Assembly (NCBI GenBank): GCA_963744105.1 | Contig: CAVUSJ010000001.1 | Location: 124,001 to 188,000 of the forward strand | Direction of reading: 5' to 3' | Length of the DNA stretch: 64,000 nt | Source: DASUPK01 sp963744105 | GTDB taxonomy: Bacteria > Actinomycetota > Thermoleophilia > Solirubrobacterales > 70-9 | Shown: positions 8,745-16,894 of the stretch, piece after piece | How the letters are laid out: each line of letters starts with the position of its first letter | How positions within the stretch are numbered: position 1 is the first letter of the stretch | Position numbers and translations under genes: made by a program | The notes under the pieces: generated by a model | Databases searched by the model: none | What the model was told of the DNA's origin: nothing | Seen by the model: only the letters and a program-made list of their open reading frames with translations

Positions 8745-9118
8745 GCGAGGAACTCCGACTCTGGGCGGTCCGTGGTGCCACCAAGGCCCGGAGCAACAAT
8801 CCCGACACCATCGTCGAGGCGGCCGAGGAGCTGATGCGGGAGCTGATGTCGCGCAACGACCTGGCGATCGACCGGATGGTGAGCTGCATCTTCACCTCGA
8901 CCCACGACTTGAACGCGGAGTTCCCGGCAGTGGCCGCCCGCAACCTCGGCCTCGACACCGTTCCGCTGCTCTGCGCTCAGGAGATCGACGTGCCGAACGC
9001 GATGCGATCGGTGATCCGGGTGCTGCTCCACTACTACGCCCCGTCCGACCACACCCCGGCGCACGCCTACCTCGGGGAGGCGCAGGAGCTTCGCTCCGAC
9101 CTGAAGGCGGCGCAATAG
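8741..9118 (+). CDS. aroH: Chorismate mutase, AroH type
   Basis: Converts chorismate to prephenate, the branch point to Phe and Tyr. The 125-residue monofunctional trimeric-type fold is shown by LWAVRGATKA (active-site Arg), the SCIFTSTHDLNAEFPA segment, and VPLLCAQEIDVPNAMRSVIRVLLHY, which carries the Cys, Glu and Arg of the AroH active site. It opens the aromatic amino acid cluster and overlaps rluB by four bases (ATGA). Confidence 0.93.
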   Translation: MSEELRLWAVRGATKARSNNPDTIVEAAEELMRELMSRNDLAIDRMVSCIFTSTHDLNAEFPAVAARNLGLDTVPLLCAQEIDVPNAMRSVIRVLLHYYAPSDHTPAHAYLGEAQELRSDLKAAQ

Positions 9119-9120
9119 CC

Positions 9121-9642
9121 CTGGAGATCCGCGACGCGACCCCGGAGGACACCGCCGCGATCGTCGCGGTGACGGTGGCGGGGTGGCGGGCCGGGTACCG
9201 CGACATCGTCTCTCCGGAGCGGCTCGCCGACCTGCCGGTCGATCGCTGGCGGCACGAGATCGGCGTGGGACTGCGGCGCCCAGTCGAGGACGCGTTCACG
9301 CACGTGGCCGAGATCGACGGCGATTTCGCGGGCTATGCCTACGTCGCGGCGCCGGCGAAGGACGCGGACCTCGGCCCCAAGGTCGCCGAACTGGGTGCTC
9401 TCTACGTGGACCCCGCGCACTGGCGGCAGGGGGCGGGGGAGGCTCTCGTCCGGGCCACCCTGGAGCGCCTCGCCACACTGACGTACGACGAGGTCGTGCT
9501 CTGGACCTTCGCCGAGAACGCGCCCGCCGTCGCCCTCTACGAGCGGCACGGCTGGCGCCGAGACGGTGCCGAGAAGATCCATGCGCGATCGGGGGAGCCC
9601 GCCGTCCGGTTTCGCCGTCCCGTAAAAATGTCAGTCCTATGA
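9121..9642 (+). CDS. GNAT-family N-acetyltransferase
   Basis: Acetyl-CoA dependent acyltransferase of unknown substrate, about 173 residues. The frame reads LEIRDATPEDTAAIVAVTVAGW, a typical GNAT N-terminus. ELGALYVDPAHWRQGAGEALV is the acetyl-CoA loop (motif A) and FAENAPAVALYERHGWRRDG is motif B. No in-frame ATG, GTG or TTG exists ahead of the conserved N-terminus. I use CTG at 9121, with AAGGCGG (9104-9110) upstream; ATA at 9115 is the alternative. The stop overlaps the hisC start (ATGA, 9639-9642). Confidence 0.78.
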   Translation: MEIRDATPEDTAAIVAVTVAGWRAGYRDIVSPERLADLPVDRWRHEIGVGLRRPVEDAFTHVAEIDGDFAGYAYVAAPAKDADLGPKVAELGALYVDPAHWRQGAGEALVRATLERLATLTYDEVVLWTFAENAPAVALYERHGWRRDGAEKIHARSGEPAVRFRRPVKMSVL

Positions 9643-10733
9643 CCGTCACCTTCGCCGAGAAGCTCTCGCGGATCCCGCACTACGAGCCGGGGACCTCGCT
9701 CGACGAGGCCAAGGCCAGGGCGGAGACCCCCGACGCGGTCAAGCTCGCGTCAAACGAGTCGCCCTTCCCGCCGCACCCCGAGGTGGTCGAGGCGATCACC
9801 CGCGCCGCCTCGGAGGTGAACCGCTATCCGGATCCCGAGGCTCGTGCGCTCCGCAGGGCCATCGCGGACCATCACGAGACCGACCCGGCCCGGATCGCCG
9901 TGTCGAACGGCTCCTGCGAGATCCTGCTCGCGGCGTCGCTGGCTCTCTGCGAGCCCGACGACGAGATCCTCTACGCCTGGCCGTCGTTCTCGATTTACCC
10001 GCACCTGCCGGCGCTCTCGGGCGCCCGCGAGATCCGCGTGCCGCTCGCCGAGGGCTACGTCCACGACCTGGGCGCGTTGCTCGAGGAGGTCACCGCCGCC
10101 ACCCAGCTGCTGATCGTCTGCAACCCGAACAACCCGACCGGCACCCATATCCCGTTCGATCGGATCGAGACCTTCGTGGAGCGGGTGCCATCGCGGACGA
10201 CGATCATCCTCGACGAGGCCTACGTCGAGTACCAGACCAGCGACGACCCGGACGCGACCGTGGATCTGGTCACGAAGCACCCGAACGTCGTCCTGCTGAG
10301 GACGTTCAGCAAGTGCCATGGGCTCGCGGGCCTGCGCGTGGGCTACGCGATCTGCTCCCCCCAGTTCCGGGGTGCGGTGGATGCCGTCCGCCAGCCGTTC
10401 AGCGTCAACGCGATCGCGCAGGCGGCGGCCACCGAGGCGATCCGCCACCAGGACGACGTCGCGGAGCGCGTCGAGAAGAACCTGATCGAGCGCGTCTTCG
10501 TGGAGGAATCGCTTCACGAGCTGGGCTTCGCCACCGCCGACTCGCAGACCAACTTCGCCTGGATGGAGCTGGGAGATCTGGACGAGGGTGAGGTGGTGAC
10601 GGCCCTCACCAGGGCCGGCGTCGCGGTCAGGCCGGGCACCCCGCTGGGCGGCCCCGGCTGCCTCCGCGTCTCCTACGGCACCAGAGCCGAGAACGAGCGC
10701 TTCCTCGCCGCGATGGGCGAGATCGCGGGCTGA
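9639..10733 (+). CDS. hisC: Histidinol-phosphate / aromatic aminotransferase (HisC family)
   Basis: PLP-dependent fold type I aminotransferase, 364 residues. Visible: VKLASNESPFPPHPEVVEAI near the N-terminus, IVCNPNNPTGTHIP, the ILDEAYVEY strand, and FSKCHGLAGLRVGYA with the Schiff-base lysine. HisC enzymes often also transaminate aromatic keto acids. Because it lies between chorismate mutase and DAHP synthase, with tyrA and aroA just beyond, I infer a role in Phe/Tyr transamination. No other his gene is in the window. The ATG overlaps the upstream stop. Confidence 0.88.
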   Translation: MTVTFAEKLSRIPHYEPGTSLDEAKARAETPDAVKLASNESPFPPHPEVVEAITRAASEVNRYPDPEARALRRAIADHHETDPARIAVSNGSCEILLAASLALCEPDDEILYAWPSFSIYPHLPALSGAREIRVPLAEGYVHDLGALLEEVTAATQLLIVCNPNNPTGTHIPFDRIETFVERVPSRTTIILDEAYVEYQTSDDPDATVDLVTKHPNVVLLRTFSKCHGLAGLRVGYAICSPQFRGAVDAVRQPFSVNAIAQAAATEAIRHQDDVAERVEKNLIERVFVEESLHELGFATADSQTNFAWMELGDLDEGEVVTALTRAGVAVRPGTPLGGPGCLRVSYGTRAENERFLAAMGEIAG

Positions 10734-10737
10734 ATCC

Positions 10738-10767
10738 TTCGACACCCCCCGTGCCGTCTGCTTCAAT
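10738..10767 (+). promoter_or_regulatory. Promoter of the aromatic leader ORF and DAHP synthase gene
   Basis: TTCGAC (10738-10743), 18 bases, then TTCAAT (10762-10767). The -10 ends seven bases before the ATG at 10775, so the leader ORF would be translated from a leaderless transcript. Inference from spacing and similarity to the other start sites here. Confidence 0.4.
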
Positions 10768-10774
10768 GTCCGCA

Positions 10775-10861
10775 ATGCAGCACGGCGCGCACACCGCTTC
10801 GCCCACGAGCCGCCACGCGGCTCCTTCGCGCGCGTATTTCTACTTCTGGCGATTTACCTAG
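10775..10861 (+). CDS. Aromatic-rich leader peptide ahead of DAHP synthase
   Basis: A 28-codon ORF starting ATG CAG CAC and ending in AYFYFWRFT before TAG. Six of its last nine residues are Tyr, Phe or Trp (TAT TTC TAC TTC TGG CGA TTT). This is the layout of an amino-acid-sensing leader peptide. It lies 120 bp before the gene for the first enzyme of aromatic synthesis. An in-frame ATG at 10766 would add three residues. Leader-peptide control of DAHP synthase genes is known in other actinobacteria (for example aroR of Corynebacterium, from memory). This peptide and its motif are read from sequence. Confidence 0.75.
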   Translation: MQHGAHTASPTSRHAAPSRAYFYFWRFT

Positions 10862-10896
10862 GCGTCCGGCCCGCGGCTGCCTGAAGCCGCCGACGC
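10807..10896 (+). promoter_or_regulatory. Alternative hairpins of the aromatic attenuator
   Basis: Four short segments can pair in competing ways: AGCCGC (10808-10813), GCGGCT (10817-10822), GCGGCT (10873-10878) and AGCCGC (10885-10890). Hairpin 1:2 is GAGCCGC-CAC-GCGGCTC inside the leader ORF. Hairpin 3:4 is GCGGCT-GCCTGA-AGCCGC and can be extended by GCGTC (10862-10866) with GACGC (10892-10896). Pairings 2:4 and 1:3 are also possible. No T-run follows, so control would be Rho-dependent or translational. Confidence 0.5.
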
Positions 10897-10981
10897 AGAA
10901 GAACCCCCCGGCCGGTCGCCGCACGAATGATCCATCCCTCAAGGACCAGCGCCAGACCAGTAGAAAGAAGGGACCAGCAGG

Positions 10982-12076
10982 ATGAATTTCGAGATGAAGG
11001 AGCTACCTCGACAGCAGTCGGACCGCGTCCGCGACCAGCGGATCGAGCGTGTCGTCGAGCTGGTCTCGCCCGCCGAGATCCTCGAGGACCTGTCGCTCGG
11101 CTCTGAGCGCGAGGACGCGGTGCTCGGCCACCGAGCCGAGGTCAAGTCCGTCCTCGACCGCAAGGACGACCGTGTGCTGGTGGTGGTCGGCCCGTGCAGC
11201 GTCCATGACCCGGAGGCGGCGATGGACTACGCCCAGCGGCTCAGCGCGCGGGCGAAGGACCTGAAGGACGACCTCTGCATCGCGATGCGCACCTACTTCG
11301 AGAAGCCGCGCACGACGACGGGCTGGAAGGGCCTGATCAACGACCCGCACCTGGACGACTCGCGGGACGTCAACTTCGGGCTGCACACCGCACGGCGCCT
11401 GCTCCTCGAGGTCACGGACCTCGGCCTCGCGGTCGGCTGCGAGTTCCTCGACCCGATCACGCCGCAGTACATCTCGGATGTGGTCGCCTGGGGGGCGATC
11501 GGCGCCCGCACGACCGAGAGCCAGATCCACCGCCAGCTCGCCTCGGGCCTCTCCATGCCCGTCGGGTTCAAGAACGGCACCGCCGGGAGCGTCAAGCTCG
11601 CCGTCGACGCCGTGCGCGCCGCCGCGGGGCCACACGCCTTCGCCGGCGTTGACGTCAGCGGCACTCCGGCGATTCTCTACACCGAGGGGAACCCCGACTG
11701 CCATGTGATCCTGCGAGGCGGCAAGGGCGCGCCGAACTACGACCCGGAGAGCGTCGCCGGCGCCCTGGAGCAGCTCTCCGACGCCGGCCTCCAGGAGCGG
11801 ATCGTCATCGACGCCTCGCACGACAACAGCGGCAAGGACCACGAGCGCCAGCCGCAGGTCGTGAGCGAGATCGCCGATCAGATCGCGGAGGGGAACGGAG
11901 CGATCGTCGGAGTGATGATGGAGTCGTTCCTCGTCGCGGGCCGCCAGGACCTCGAGTCCGACGGCGACCTGATCTACGGGCAGTCGATCACCGATGCCTG
12001 CATCGACTGGGACACCACCGTGCTGACCCTGGACCGGCTCGCCTCGGCCGTGCGAAAGCGGCGCGAAGCCGCCTGA
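10982..12076 (+). CDS. aroG: 3-deoxy-7-phosphoheptulonate synthase (DAHP synthase, class I)
   Basis: Condenses phosphoenolpyruvate and erythrose-4-phosphate, the committed step of aromatic synthesis. The 364-residue type I-alpha form is shown by VLVVVGPCSVHDPEAA, AMRTYFEKPRTTTGWKGLINDP, AIGARTTESQIHRQLASGLSMPVGFKNGT and the metal-site IDASHDNSGKDHERQ. Start ATG 10982 follows GAAGGGACCAGCAGG, a good ribosome site. Preceded by the leader peptide and competing hairpins. Allosteric specificity (Phe, Tyr or Trp) cannot be judged. Confidence 0.95.
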   Translation: MNFEMKELPRQQSDRVRDQRIERVVELVSPAEILEDLSLGSEREDAVLGHRAEVKSVLDRKDDRVLVVVGPCSVHDPEAAMDYAQRLSARAKDLKDDLCIAMRTYFEKPRTTTGWKGLINDPHLDDSRDVNFGLHTARRLLLEVTDLGLAVGCEFLDPITPQYISDVVAWGAIGARTTESQIHRQLASGLSMPVGFKNGTAGSVKLAVDAVRAAAGPHAFAGVDVSGTPAILYTEGNPDCHVILRGGKGAPNYDPESVAGALEQLSDAGLQERIVIDASHDNSGKDHERQPQVVSEIADQIAEGNGAIVGVMMESFLVAGRQDLESDGDLIYGQSITDACIDWDTTVLTLDRLASAVRKRREAA

Positions 12077-12078
12077 CC

Positions 12079-12084
12079 TAGGTT
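12079..12084 (+). promoter_or_regulatory. -10 element TAGGTT for tyrA
   Basis: TAGGTT is six bases before the tyrA ATG at 12091 with no Shine-Dalgarno between, predicting a leaderless tyrA-aroA transcript separate from the attenuated DAHP synthase message. Confidence 0.5.
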
Positions 12085-12090
12085 CTCCCC

Positions 12091-13167
12091 ATGAAGATCG
12101 CCGTCCTCGGCGTGGGGCTGATCGGTGGATCGATCGGGCTCGCCGCCCGCGCGAAGCTCGACGCCGAGGTGGCCGGGCATGACCCCGACCGCCGGCTGCT
12201 CGACCGTGCGTTGGAGCTCGGCGCGATCAACTCGGCGCACGACTCGGTTGCCTCGGCGGTGGAGGGGGCGGACCTGGTCTTCTGCGCCGCGCCCGTCCTG
12301 GCGCTGCCCGACCTCGCCGCGGAGGCCCTCGACGCCGCAGGGGAGGACTGCGCCGTCACCGACGTCGGTTCGGTGAAGCGCGACGTGATCCACTCATTGG
12401 GGTCCGAGGGCCGCTTCATCGGCGGCCACCCCCTGGCGGGAGCGGAGACCGCCGGGGTGGAGAGCGCCCGCGCCGATCTCTTCGAGGGCGCCCGGTGGTA
12501 TCTCACGCCGACGTCGAACACCGGTGGCGTGCTCTACGACCGCGTCCAGCGAGCGATCGCAGACCTCGGGGCGCGGCCGCAGGCGATCGAGGCGGAGACC
12601 CATGATCGCCTGATGGCGTCGATCAGCCACCTCCCCCACGTCATGGCGAACGTGCTCGTGACGCAGGCGGCGATGGCCCTGAGCGAGGAGGCCGAGCACC
12701 TGCCGGAGGTCGGACCGAGCTTCAGGGACGCCACGAGAGTCGCCGGCGCCAACCCGGCGGTCTGGGGGGACATCTTCGCCGGGAACCGCGAGGCCGTCGC
12801 GGCGGAGATCGATGCGGCCATCGCGCGACTCAGCGAGGCGGCCGAGCTGATCCGCTCCGGTGATCGAGCGGCTGTGACGAAGTGGCACGAGGAGGCGGGG
12901 AAGCGCCGCAGGGAGCTGATCGAGACCGAGATCGCGGGCGGCCCGCTCCACGAGCTGCGGGTGAGGGTCCCGAACCGGCCGGGGATCGTGGCCGAGATCG
13001 CCCTGGAGCTAGGCCGCGCCGGCGTCAACATCGAGGACATGGCGCTCTATCCGGCCGCCGACATGACCTCCGGCGCCATCTCCCTCTACATCGCCGGCGA
13101 CGATGAGACAGCGCGCGCCGAGAGCCTCGTCCGGGATCTCGGCCACGACGTCTCCCGGGCTGAATGA
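12091..13167 (+). CDS. tyrA: Prephenate dehydrogenase with C-terminal ACT domain
   Basis: NAD(P)-dependent oxidation of prephenate to 4-hydroxyphenylpyruvate. The Rossmann motif is AVLGVGLIGGSIG at the N-terminus. The middle contains DVGSVKRDV, FIGGHPLAGAE and the SHLPHVMANVL segment with the conserved His. Residues about 285-358 (HELRVRVPNRPGIVAEIALELGRAGVNIEDM) form an ACT domain, the usual site of feedback binding. The stop overlaps the aroA start (ATGA). Confidence 0.93.
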   Translation: MKIAVLGVGLIGGSIGLAARAKLDAEVAGHDPDRRLLDRALELGAINSAHDSVASAVEGADLVFCAAPVLALPDLAAEALDAAGEDCAVTDVGSVKRDVIHSLGSEGRFIGGHPLAGAETAGVESARADLFEGARWYLTPTSNTGGVLYDRVQRAIADLGARPQAIEAETHDRLMASISHLPHVMANVLVTQAAMALSEEAEHLPEVGPSFRDATRVAGANPAVWGDIFAGNREAVAAEIDAAIARLSEAAELIRSGDRAAVTKWHEEAGKRRRELIETEIAGGPLHELRVRVPNRPGIVAEIALELGRAGVNIEDMALYPAADMTSGAISLYIAGDDETARAESLVRDLGHDVSRAE

Positions 13168-14486
13168 CGAGATTCGATCCAGCCGGGCCCCTGAGCGGCG
13201 AGCTTCGGCCCCCTCCCGACAAATCGGTCAGCCACCGAGCGGCCCTGATCGGGGCCATGGCAGATGGCCCGACTCGCGTCACGGGCTATCTCGACTCCGC
13301 GGACACCCGCGCGACGCTGCGCGCCGTTGCCGCTGTGGGAGCCGAGGTCCGTGAGGGCGAACTCGACGATCACGGGGGACTCTTCGTCGAGATCGAGGGG
13401 ATCGGGCTTCGAGGGGCGCGCCCGGCGGAGATCGACGTAGGCAACGCCGGGACGCTGCTCCGCCTCATGCCCGGCTGGCTCGCAGGCCAGCCGGAGGGGG
13501 AGTGGACCCTGGACGGCGACGAGTCGATCCGGCGGCGGCCGGTTGACCGGGTCGCCGACCCCCTGCGGCTGATGGGCGCGGACGTGGAGGCCCGCGAGGG
13601 ACGCCTCCCGCCGCTTCGGGTGCGCGGGTCGCGGCTCCGTGGGATCGACTACGAGATGCCGGTCGCCAGCGCCCAGGTGAAGTCCTGCCTGCTGCTCGCC
13701 GGCCTGCTCGCGGAAGGCGAGACGGCGATTCACGAGCCGCTCGAGACGCGGGACCACACCGAGCGGATGCTGGCGGCGATGGGCGCGTCGTTGCGCCGGG
13801 AGGGAGACGCCCTGATCATCTCGCCCGCCGATCGCCTCGAGGCGGGCGATGTGCCGGTACCCGGCGATTTCTCCTCTGCCGCCTTCTTCATCGCGGCCGC
13901 CCTGCTCGTCCCCGAGAGCTCGGTCGAGCTGCGCGAGGTCGGGATCAACCGGAACCGGATCGGGCTGCTCCCGATCCTCTCCCGGATGGGCGTGGAGATG
14001 GGCGGTGGGCACGAGGATGGGCGGGCGATGACCGTGCACGAGATCCGCGAGCCGGGCCCCGAGCCGATCGCGACGCTGCACGTGCGCAGCGCCACGCTGC
14101 ACGGCGTGGAGATCACCGCTGAGGACGTCCCGGCCGCCATCGACGAACTCCCGCTCGTCGCCCTGCTCGCGTGCTTCGCCGACGGCGAGACGGTCGTGAC
14201 GGGCGCCGCGGAGCTGCGGGCTAAGGAATCGGATCGGATCAGCGGCGTGGTCGAGGAGCTCTCCGCGCTGGGAGCCGACATCGAGGCAAGGCCGGACGGC
14301 TTCGTCGTGCGAGGGGGCGGCGCCCTGCGGGGCGGGAGGCTCGACGCCCGCGGCGATCATCGCCTCGCGATGGTCGGCGCGATCGCCGGGCTCGCCTCGG
14401 AGGAAGGGGTGGACGTGGACGGCTTCGAGGCCGTCGCGGTCAGCTACCCGCGCTTCGAGCGCGACCTGAGGGCGCTACTCGCTTGA
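13164..14486 (+). CDS. aroA: 3-phosphoshikimate 1-carboxyvinyltransferase (EPSP synthase)
   Basis: Sixth step of the shikimate pathway, 440 residues. Motifs: LRPPPDKSVSHRAAL (catalytic Lys), VGNAGTLLRLMPGWLAG (phosphoenolpyruvate site), VASAQVKSCLLLAGL, and AAELRAKESDRISGV near the C-terminus. The start ATG overlaps the tyrA stop, and the 3' end overlaps the convergent cupin gene by 12 bases. It completes the cluster; aroB, aroE, aroK and prephenate dehydratase are not in this window. Confidence 0.95.
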   Translation: MTRFDPAGPLSGELRPPPDKSVSHRAALIGAMADGPTRVTGYLDSADTRATLRAVAAVGAEVREGELDDHGGLFVEIEGIGLRGARPAEIDVGNAGTLLRLMPGWLAGQPEGEWTLDGDESIRRRPVDRVADPLRLMGADVEAREGRLPPLRVRGSRLRGIDYEMPVASAQVKSCLLLAGLLAEGETAIHEPLETRDHTERMLAAMGASLRREGDALIISPADRLEAGDVPVPGDFSSAAFFIAAALLVPESSVELREVGINRNRIGLLPILSRMGVEMGGGHEDGRAMTVHEIREPGPEPIATLHVRSATLHGVEITAEDVPAAIDELPLVALLACFADGETVVTGAAELRAKESDRISGVVEELSALGADIEARPDGFVVRGGGALRGGRLDARGDHRLAMVGAIAGLASEEGVDVDGFEAVAVSYPRFERDLRALLA

Positions 14487-14810
14487 CTGCTGGGAGGGGT
14501 GGCCGTCGCCGGGCCAGGGGGAGAGGACAAGCAGGATCCTCGAGTCCTCCAGGGCGGTCATCTCGTGCCGCTCGGCCGGATCGAAGATCGCGAGGAGCCC
14601 CGCGGGGCCCTCGGCGTCTTCACCATCCGGAGTCGTGATGCCGACCAGACCGTCGATCACCAGCACCCAGGCCCGCTCGTGGACCTGGTGCTCCTGCAGC
14701 TGCTCGCCCTTGGGCAGGTTGATGACGATCGCCCGGCCCTCGGACTCGGAGTCGAGGACCTGCGGCTGGCGCGGCTCCACCGGCAGTTCGTTGAGGTTCC
14801 AGCTCTCCAT
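14475..14810 (-). CDS. Small cupin-domain protein
   Basis: About 111 residues from the ATG at 14810 (MESWNLNEL). An upstream in-frame start at 14834 is possible. A single beta-barrel cupin is suggested by GRAIVINLPKGEQLQEHQVHERAWVLVIDGLVGITTPDG and FDPAERHEMTALEDSRILLVLSPWPG. The candidate metal ligands are the His residues of QEHQVHE and RHEM. Ligand unknown. Such proteins sense or isomerise small molecules. It ends inside the 3' end of aroA on the opposite strand. Confidence 0.72.
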   Translation of the reverse strand: MESWNLNELPVEPRQPQVLDSESEGRAIVINLPKGEQLQEHQVHERAWVLVIDGLVGITTPDGEDAEGPAGLLAIFDPAERHEMTALEDSRILLVLSPWPGDGHPSQQSSE

Positions 14811-14854
14811 CGGCACGCGGCACTCTATATCCACGCCCGATCCAAGGGAAACCC

Positions 14855-14860
14855 TAGATT
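14855..14860 (+). promoter_or_regulatory. -10 element TAGATT for cmk
   Basis: TAGATT lies nine bases before the cmk ATG at 14870, no Shine-Dalgarno between. Likely a leaderless or nearly leaderless cmk-der transcript. Confidence 0.45.
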
Positions 14861-14869
14861 GGCGGGCCT

Positions 14870-15508
14870 ATGGTGATCGCGATTGATGGCCCCGCCGGGG
14901 CTGGCAAGTCAACTGTTGCCCGTGCCGTGGCTAAGGCACTCGGTTTCACATACCTGGACTCAGGAGCCATGTATCGCTGTGTTGCGCTTGAAGCGCTCCG
15001 ACGAGGCATAGATGTTGAGGACGGCGAGCGACTTGGGGATCTCGCTTGGACTCTCCACATTGGCTTCGGCGGGGACACCATCCAAATCGACGGCAAGCCC
15101 GTCGAGGGGAAGATCCGCACGCCCGAGGTGACGGTCGCCTCATCAAGGGTCTCCGTCCATCCCCAGGTGCGCCAGGCCATGGTGAAGCGCCAGCGCGAGC
15201 TGATCGCCGCGGGCAACTACGTCGCCGAGGGCCGCGACATCGGCACGGTGGTCAGCCCCGATTCCCCCCTGAAGGTCTTCCTGACGGCGACCGAGGAGGA
15301 GCGCGCGCGGCGACGCGCCGCCGAGACTGGCGCGCCCGTTGAGGAGGTCCGTGACGCGATCGAGGACCGTGACCGGCGCGACAGCGGCCGCGAGCACGGC
15401 GCCCTGCGCGTAGCCGACGACTCGGTCTCACTCGACACCACCGATCTCACTCCCGACCAGGTCGTCGAGCGGATCGCCGAGCTGGCCCGGGAACGGGGGA
15501 TCGCCTGA
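14870..15508 (+). CDS. cmk: Cytidylate kinase
   Basis: Phosphorylates CMP and dCMP using ATP, 212 residues. P-loop GPAGAGKST at residues 7-15. LDSGAMYRCVALEALRRG is the CMP-binding segment. NYVAEGRDIGTVVSPDSPLKVFL and the LID (TEEERARRRA) follow. The first ~60 codons use A/T-ending codons (ATT, ACT, GTT, CTT) far more than the rest of the gene or its neighbours. The stop overlaps the der start (TGATG). Confidence 0.95.
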   Translation: MVIAIDGPAGAGKSTVARAVAKALGFTYLDSGAMYRCVALEALRRGIDVEDGERLGDLAWTLHIGFGGDTIQIDGKPVEGKIRTPEVTVASSRVSVHPQVRQAMVKRQRELIAAGNYVAEGRDIGTVVSPDSPLKVFLTATEEERARRRAAETGAPVEEVRDAIEDRDRRDSGREHGALRVADDSVSLDTTDLTPDQVVERIAELARERGIA

Positions 15509-16884
15509 TGGCGCCTGACGCCCCCGCCCAGATGCTTCGCCGCCGCCCGGCCGTGGCGGTGGTCGGCTTCCCCAACGCCGGCAAGAGCACCCTCGTCAAC
15601 CGCCTGGCGGGCGGTCGCGAGGCGGTCACCGACGCGGAGCCGGGCGTGACCCGCGACCGGCGCGCCCTCGAGTGTGAGTGGAACGGCCTCAGCTTTGACC
15701 TGATCGACACGGGCGGGGTGGACCTGGCCGACTCGGCGGAGCTTGCCCGCTCGGTCCAGTCGCAGGCGCGGGTCGCCATCGAGGACGCCGACGTCGTGCT
15801 GCTTGTGGTTGACGCCAGGGCCGGGCTCGGCCCCGGCGACGCCGAGCTCGCGGACCTCCTCCGCCGCTCGGCCCGCCCCGTGCTGGTGGCCGCCAACAAG
15901 GCCGACCGGCCGGAGGACGAATCGCTGACGGCCGAGCTCAACGCACTCGGCCTCGGAGAGCCCTTTCCCGTCTCCGCGACCCACGGCCTCGGGACAGGAG
16001 ACCTGCTCGACCGGCTGGTGGAGGAGCTTCGTCGCCACGCCGTCGAGGCCGGCGAGGACGACGAGGAGCAGCCGCCTCGGATCGCGATCCTGGGGCGCCC
16101 GAACGTCGGGAAGTCGTCGCTGCTCAACTCCCTGCTCGGCTCCGACCGGGTGATCGTCAGCGAGGTCGCGGGCACGACCCGCGACCCGGTGGACACGGAG
16201 GCGGACGTCGACGGCACGCGAATCGTGCTGGTGGACACGGCCGGCCTGCGCCGCCGGGGCAAGGTCGCCGGGACCGTCGACTACTACGCCCAGCTCCGCT
16301 CCGAGCGCGCAGCGGAGAGGGCTGACGCCGCGATCGTGGTCTGCGACGCGACCGAGGGAGTCACCTCCGAGGACCTGCGGGTCGCGGAGCTGGCGATGCG
16401 CACGGGGTGCGCCACCGTCCTTGCCCTCAACAAGTGGGACGTGTCGCGCACGGACCTCGACGACGCACGCGCGCGTGTGACGCAAAAGAACCGGCTGCGC
16501 CCGCCGGTACTGACCTGCTCGGCGGTCACCGGCAAGGGGGTGGGCGCCGTCCTGAAGCAGGTGATCGTGCTGGCGGAGCGCTCGGCCGACCGGATTCCGA
16601 CGCCGGAGCTCAACAAGTTCGTCGCGACCGTGGTCGGGGACCGGCCGCCGCCGCAGCGCCACGGGCGCAGGCTCCGCCTCTACTACGCAGCCCAGGTCGG
16701 GCGCCGGCCGCCGCGCTTCGCCATCCAGGTGAACGACCGGCGACTGATCACACGCGATTGGGCCTTCCACCTGGAGAACCGCCTGCGCGAGGCGTACTCG
16801 ATGCAGGGTGTGCCGCTGGTGATCGACTACGTCCCCAGGAAGGGGCGGAGGAACCGGAGCGAGCAGCGAGCGGGCCGGGTATAA
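15508..16884 (+). CDS. der: Ribosome-assembly GTPase Der (EngA)
   Basis: Tandem-GTPase needed for 50S assembly, 458 residues. First G domain P-loop GFPNAGKST (residues about 20-28), with DTGGVDL (G3) and NKAD (G4). Second G domain GRPNVGKSS (about residue 195), with DTAGLRRRG and NKWD. A C-terminal KH-like domain follows. Overlaps cmk by one base. cmk-der adjacency is common in bacteria. Confidence 0.96.
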   Translation: MAPDAPAQMLRRRPAVAVVGFPNAGKSTLVNRLAGGREAVTDAEPGVTRDRRALECEWNGLSFDLIDTGGVDLADSAELARSVQSQARVAIEDADVVLLVVDARAGLGPGDAELADLLRRSARPVLVAANKADRPEDESLTAELNALGLGEPFPVSATHGLGTGDLLDRLVEELRRHAVEAGEDDEEQPPRIAILGRPNVGKSSLLNSLLGSDRVIVSEVAGTTRDPVDTEADVDGTRIVLVDTAGLRRRGKVAGTVDYYAQLRSERAAERADAAIVVCDATEGVTSEDLRVAELAMRTGCATVLALNKWDVSRTDLDDARARVTQKNRLRPPVLTCSAVTGKGVGAVLKQVIVLAERSADRIPTPELNKFVATVVGDRPPPQRHGRRLRLYYAAQVGRRPPRFAIQVNDRRLITRDWAFHLENRLREAYSMQGVPLVIDYVPRKGRRNRSEQRAGRV

Positions 16885-16894
16885 CCGGCGGTCA

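Noticed and set aside
10941..10980. Repeated GGACCAGC before the DAHP synthase start as a regulator site
   Set aside because: Two eight-base copies in purine-rich leader are weak evidence; more likely part of the ribosome-binding region or chance.
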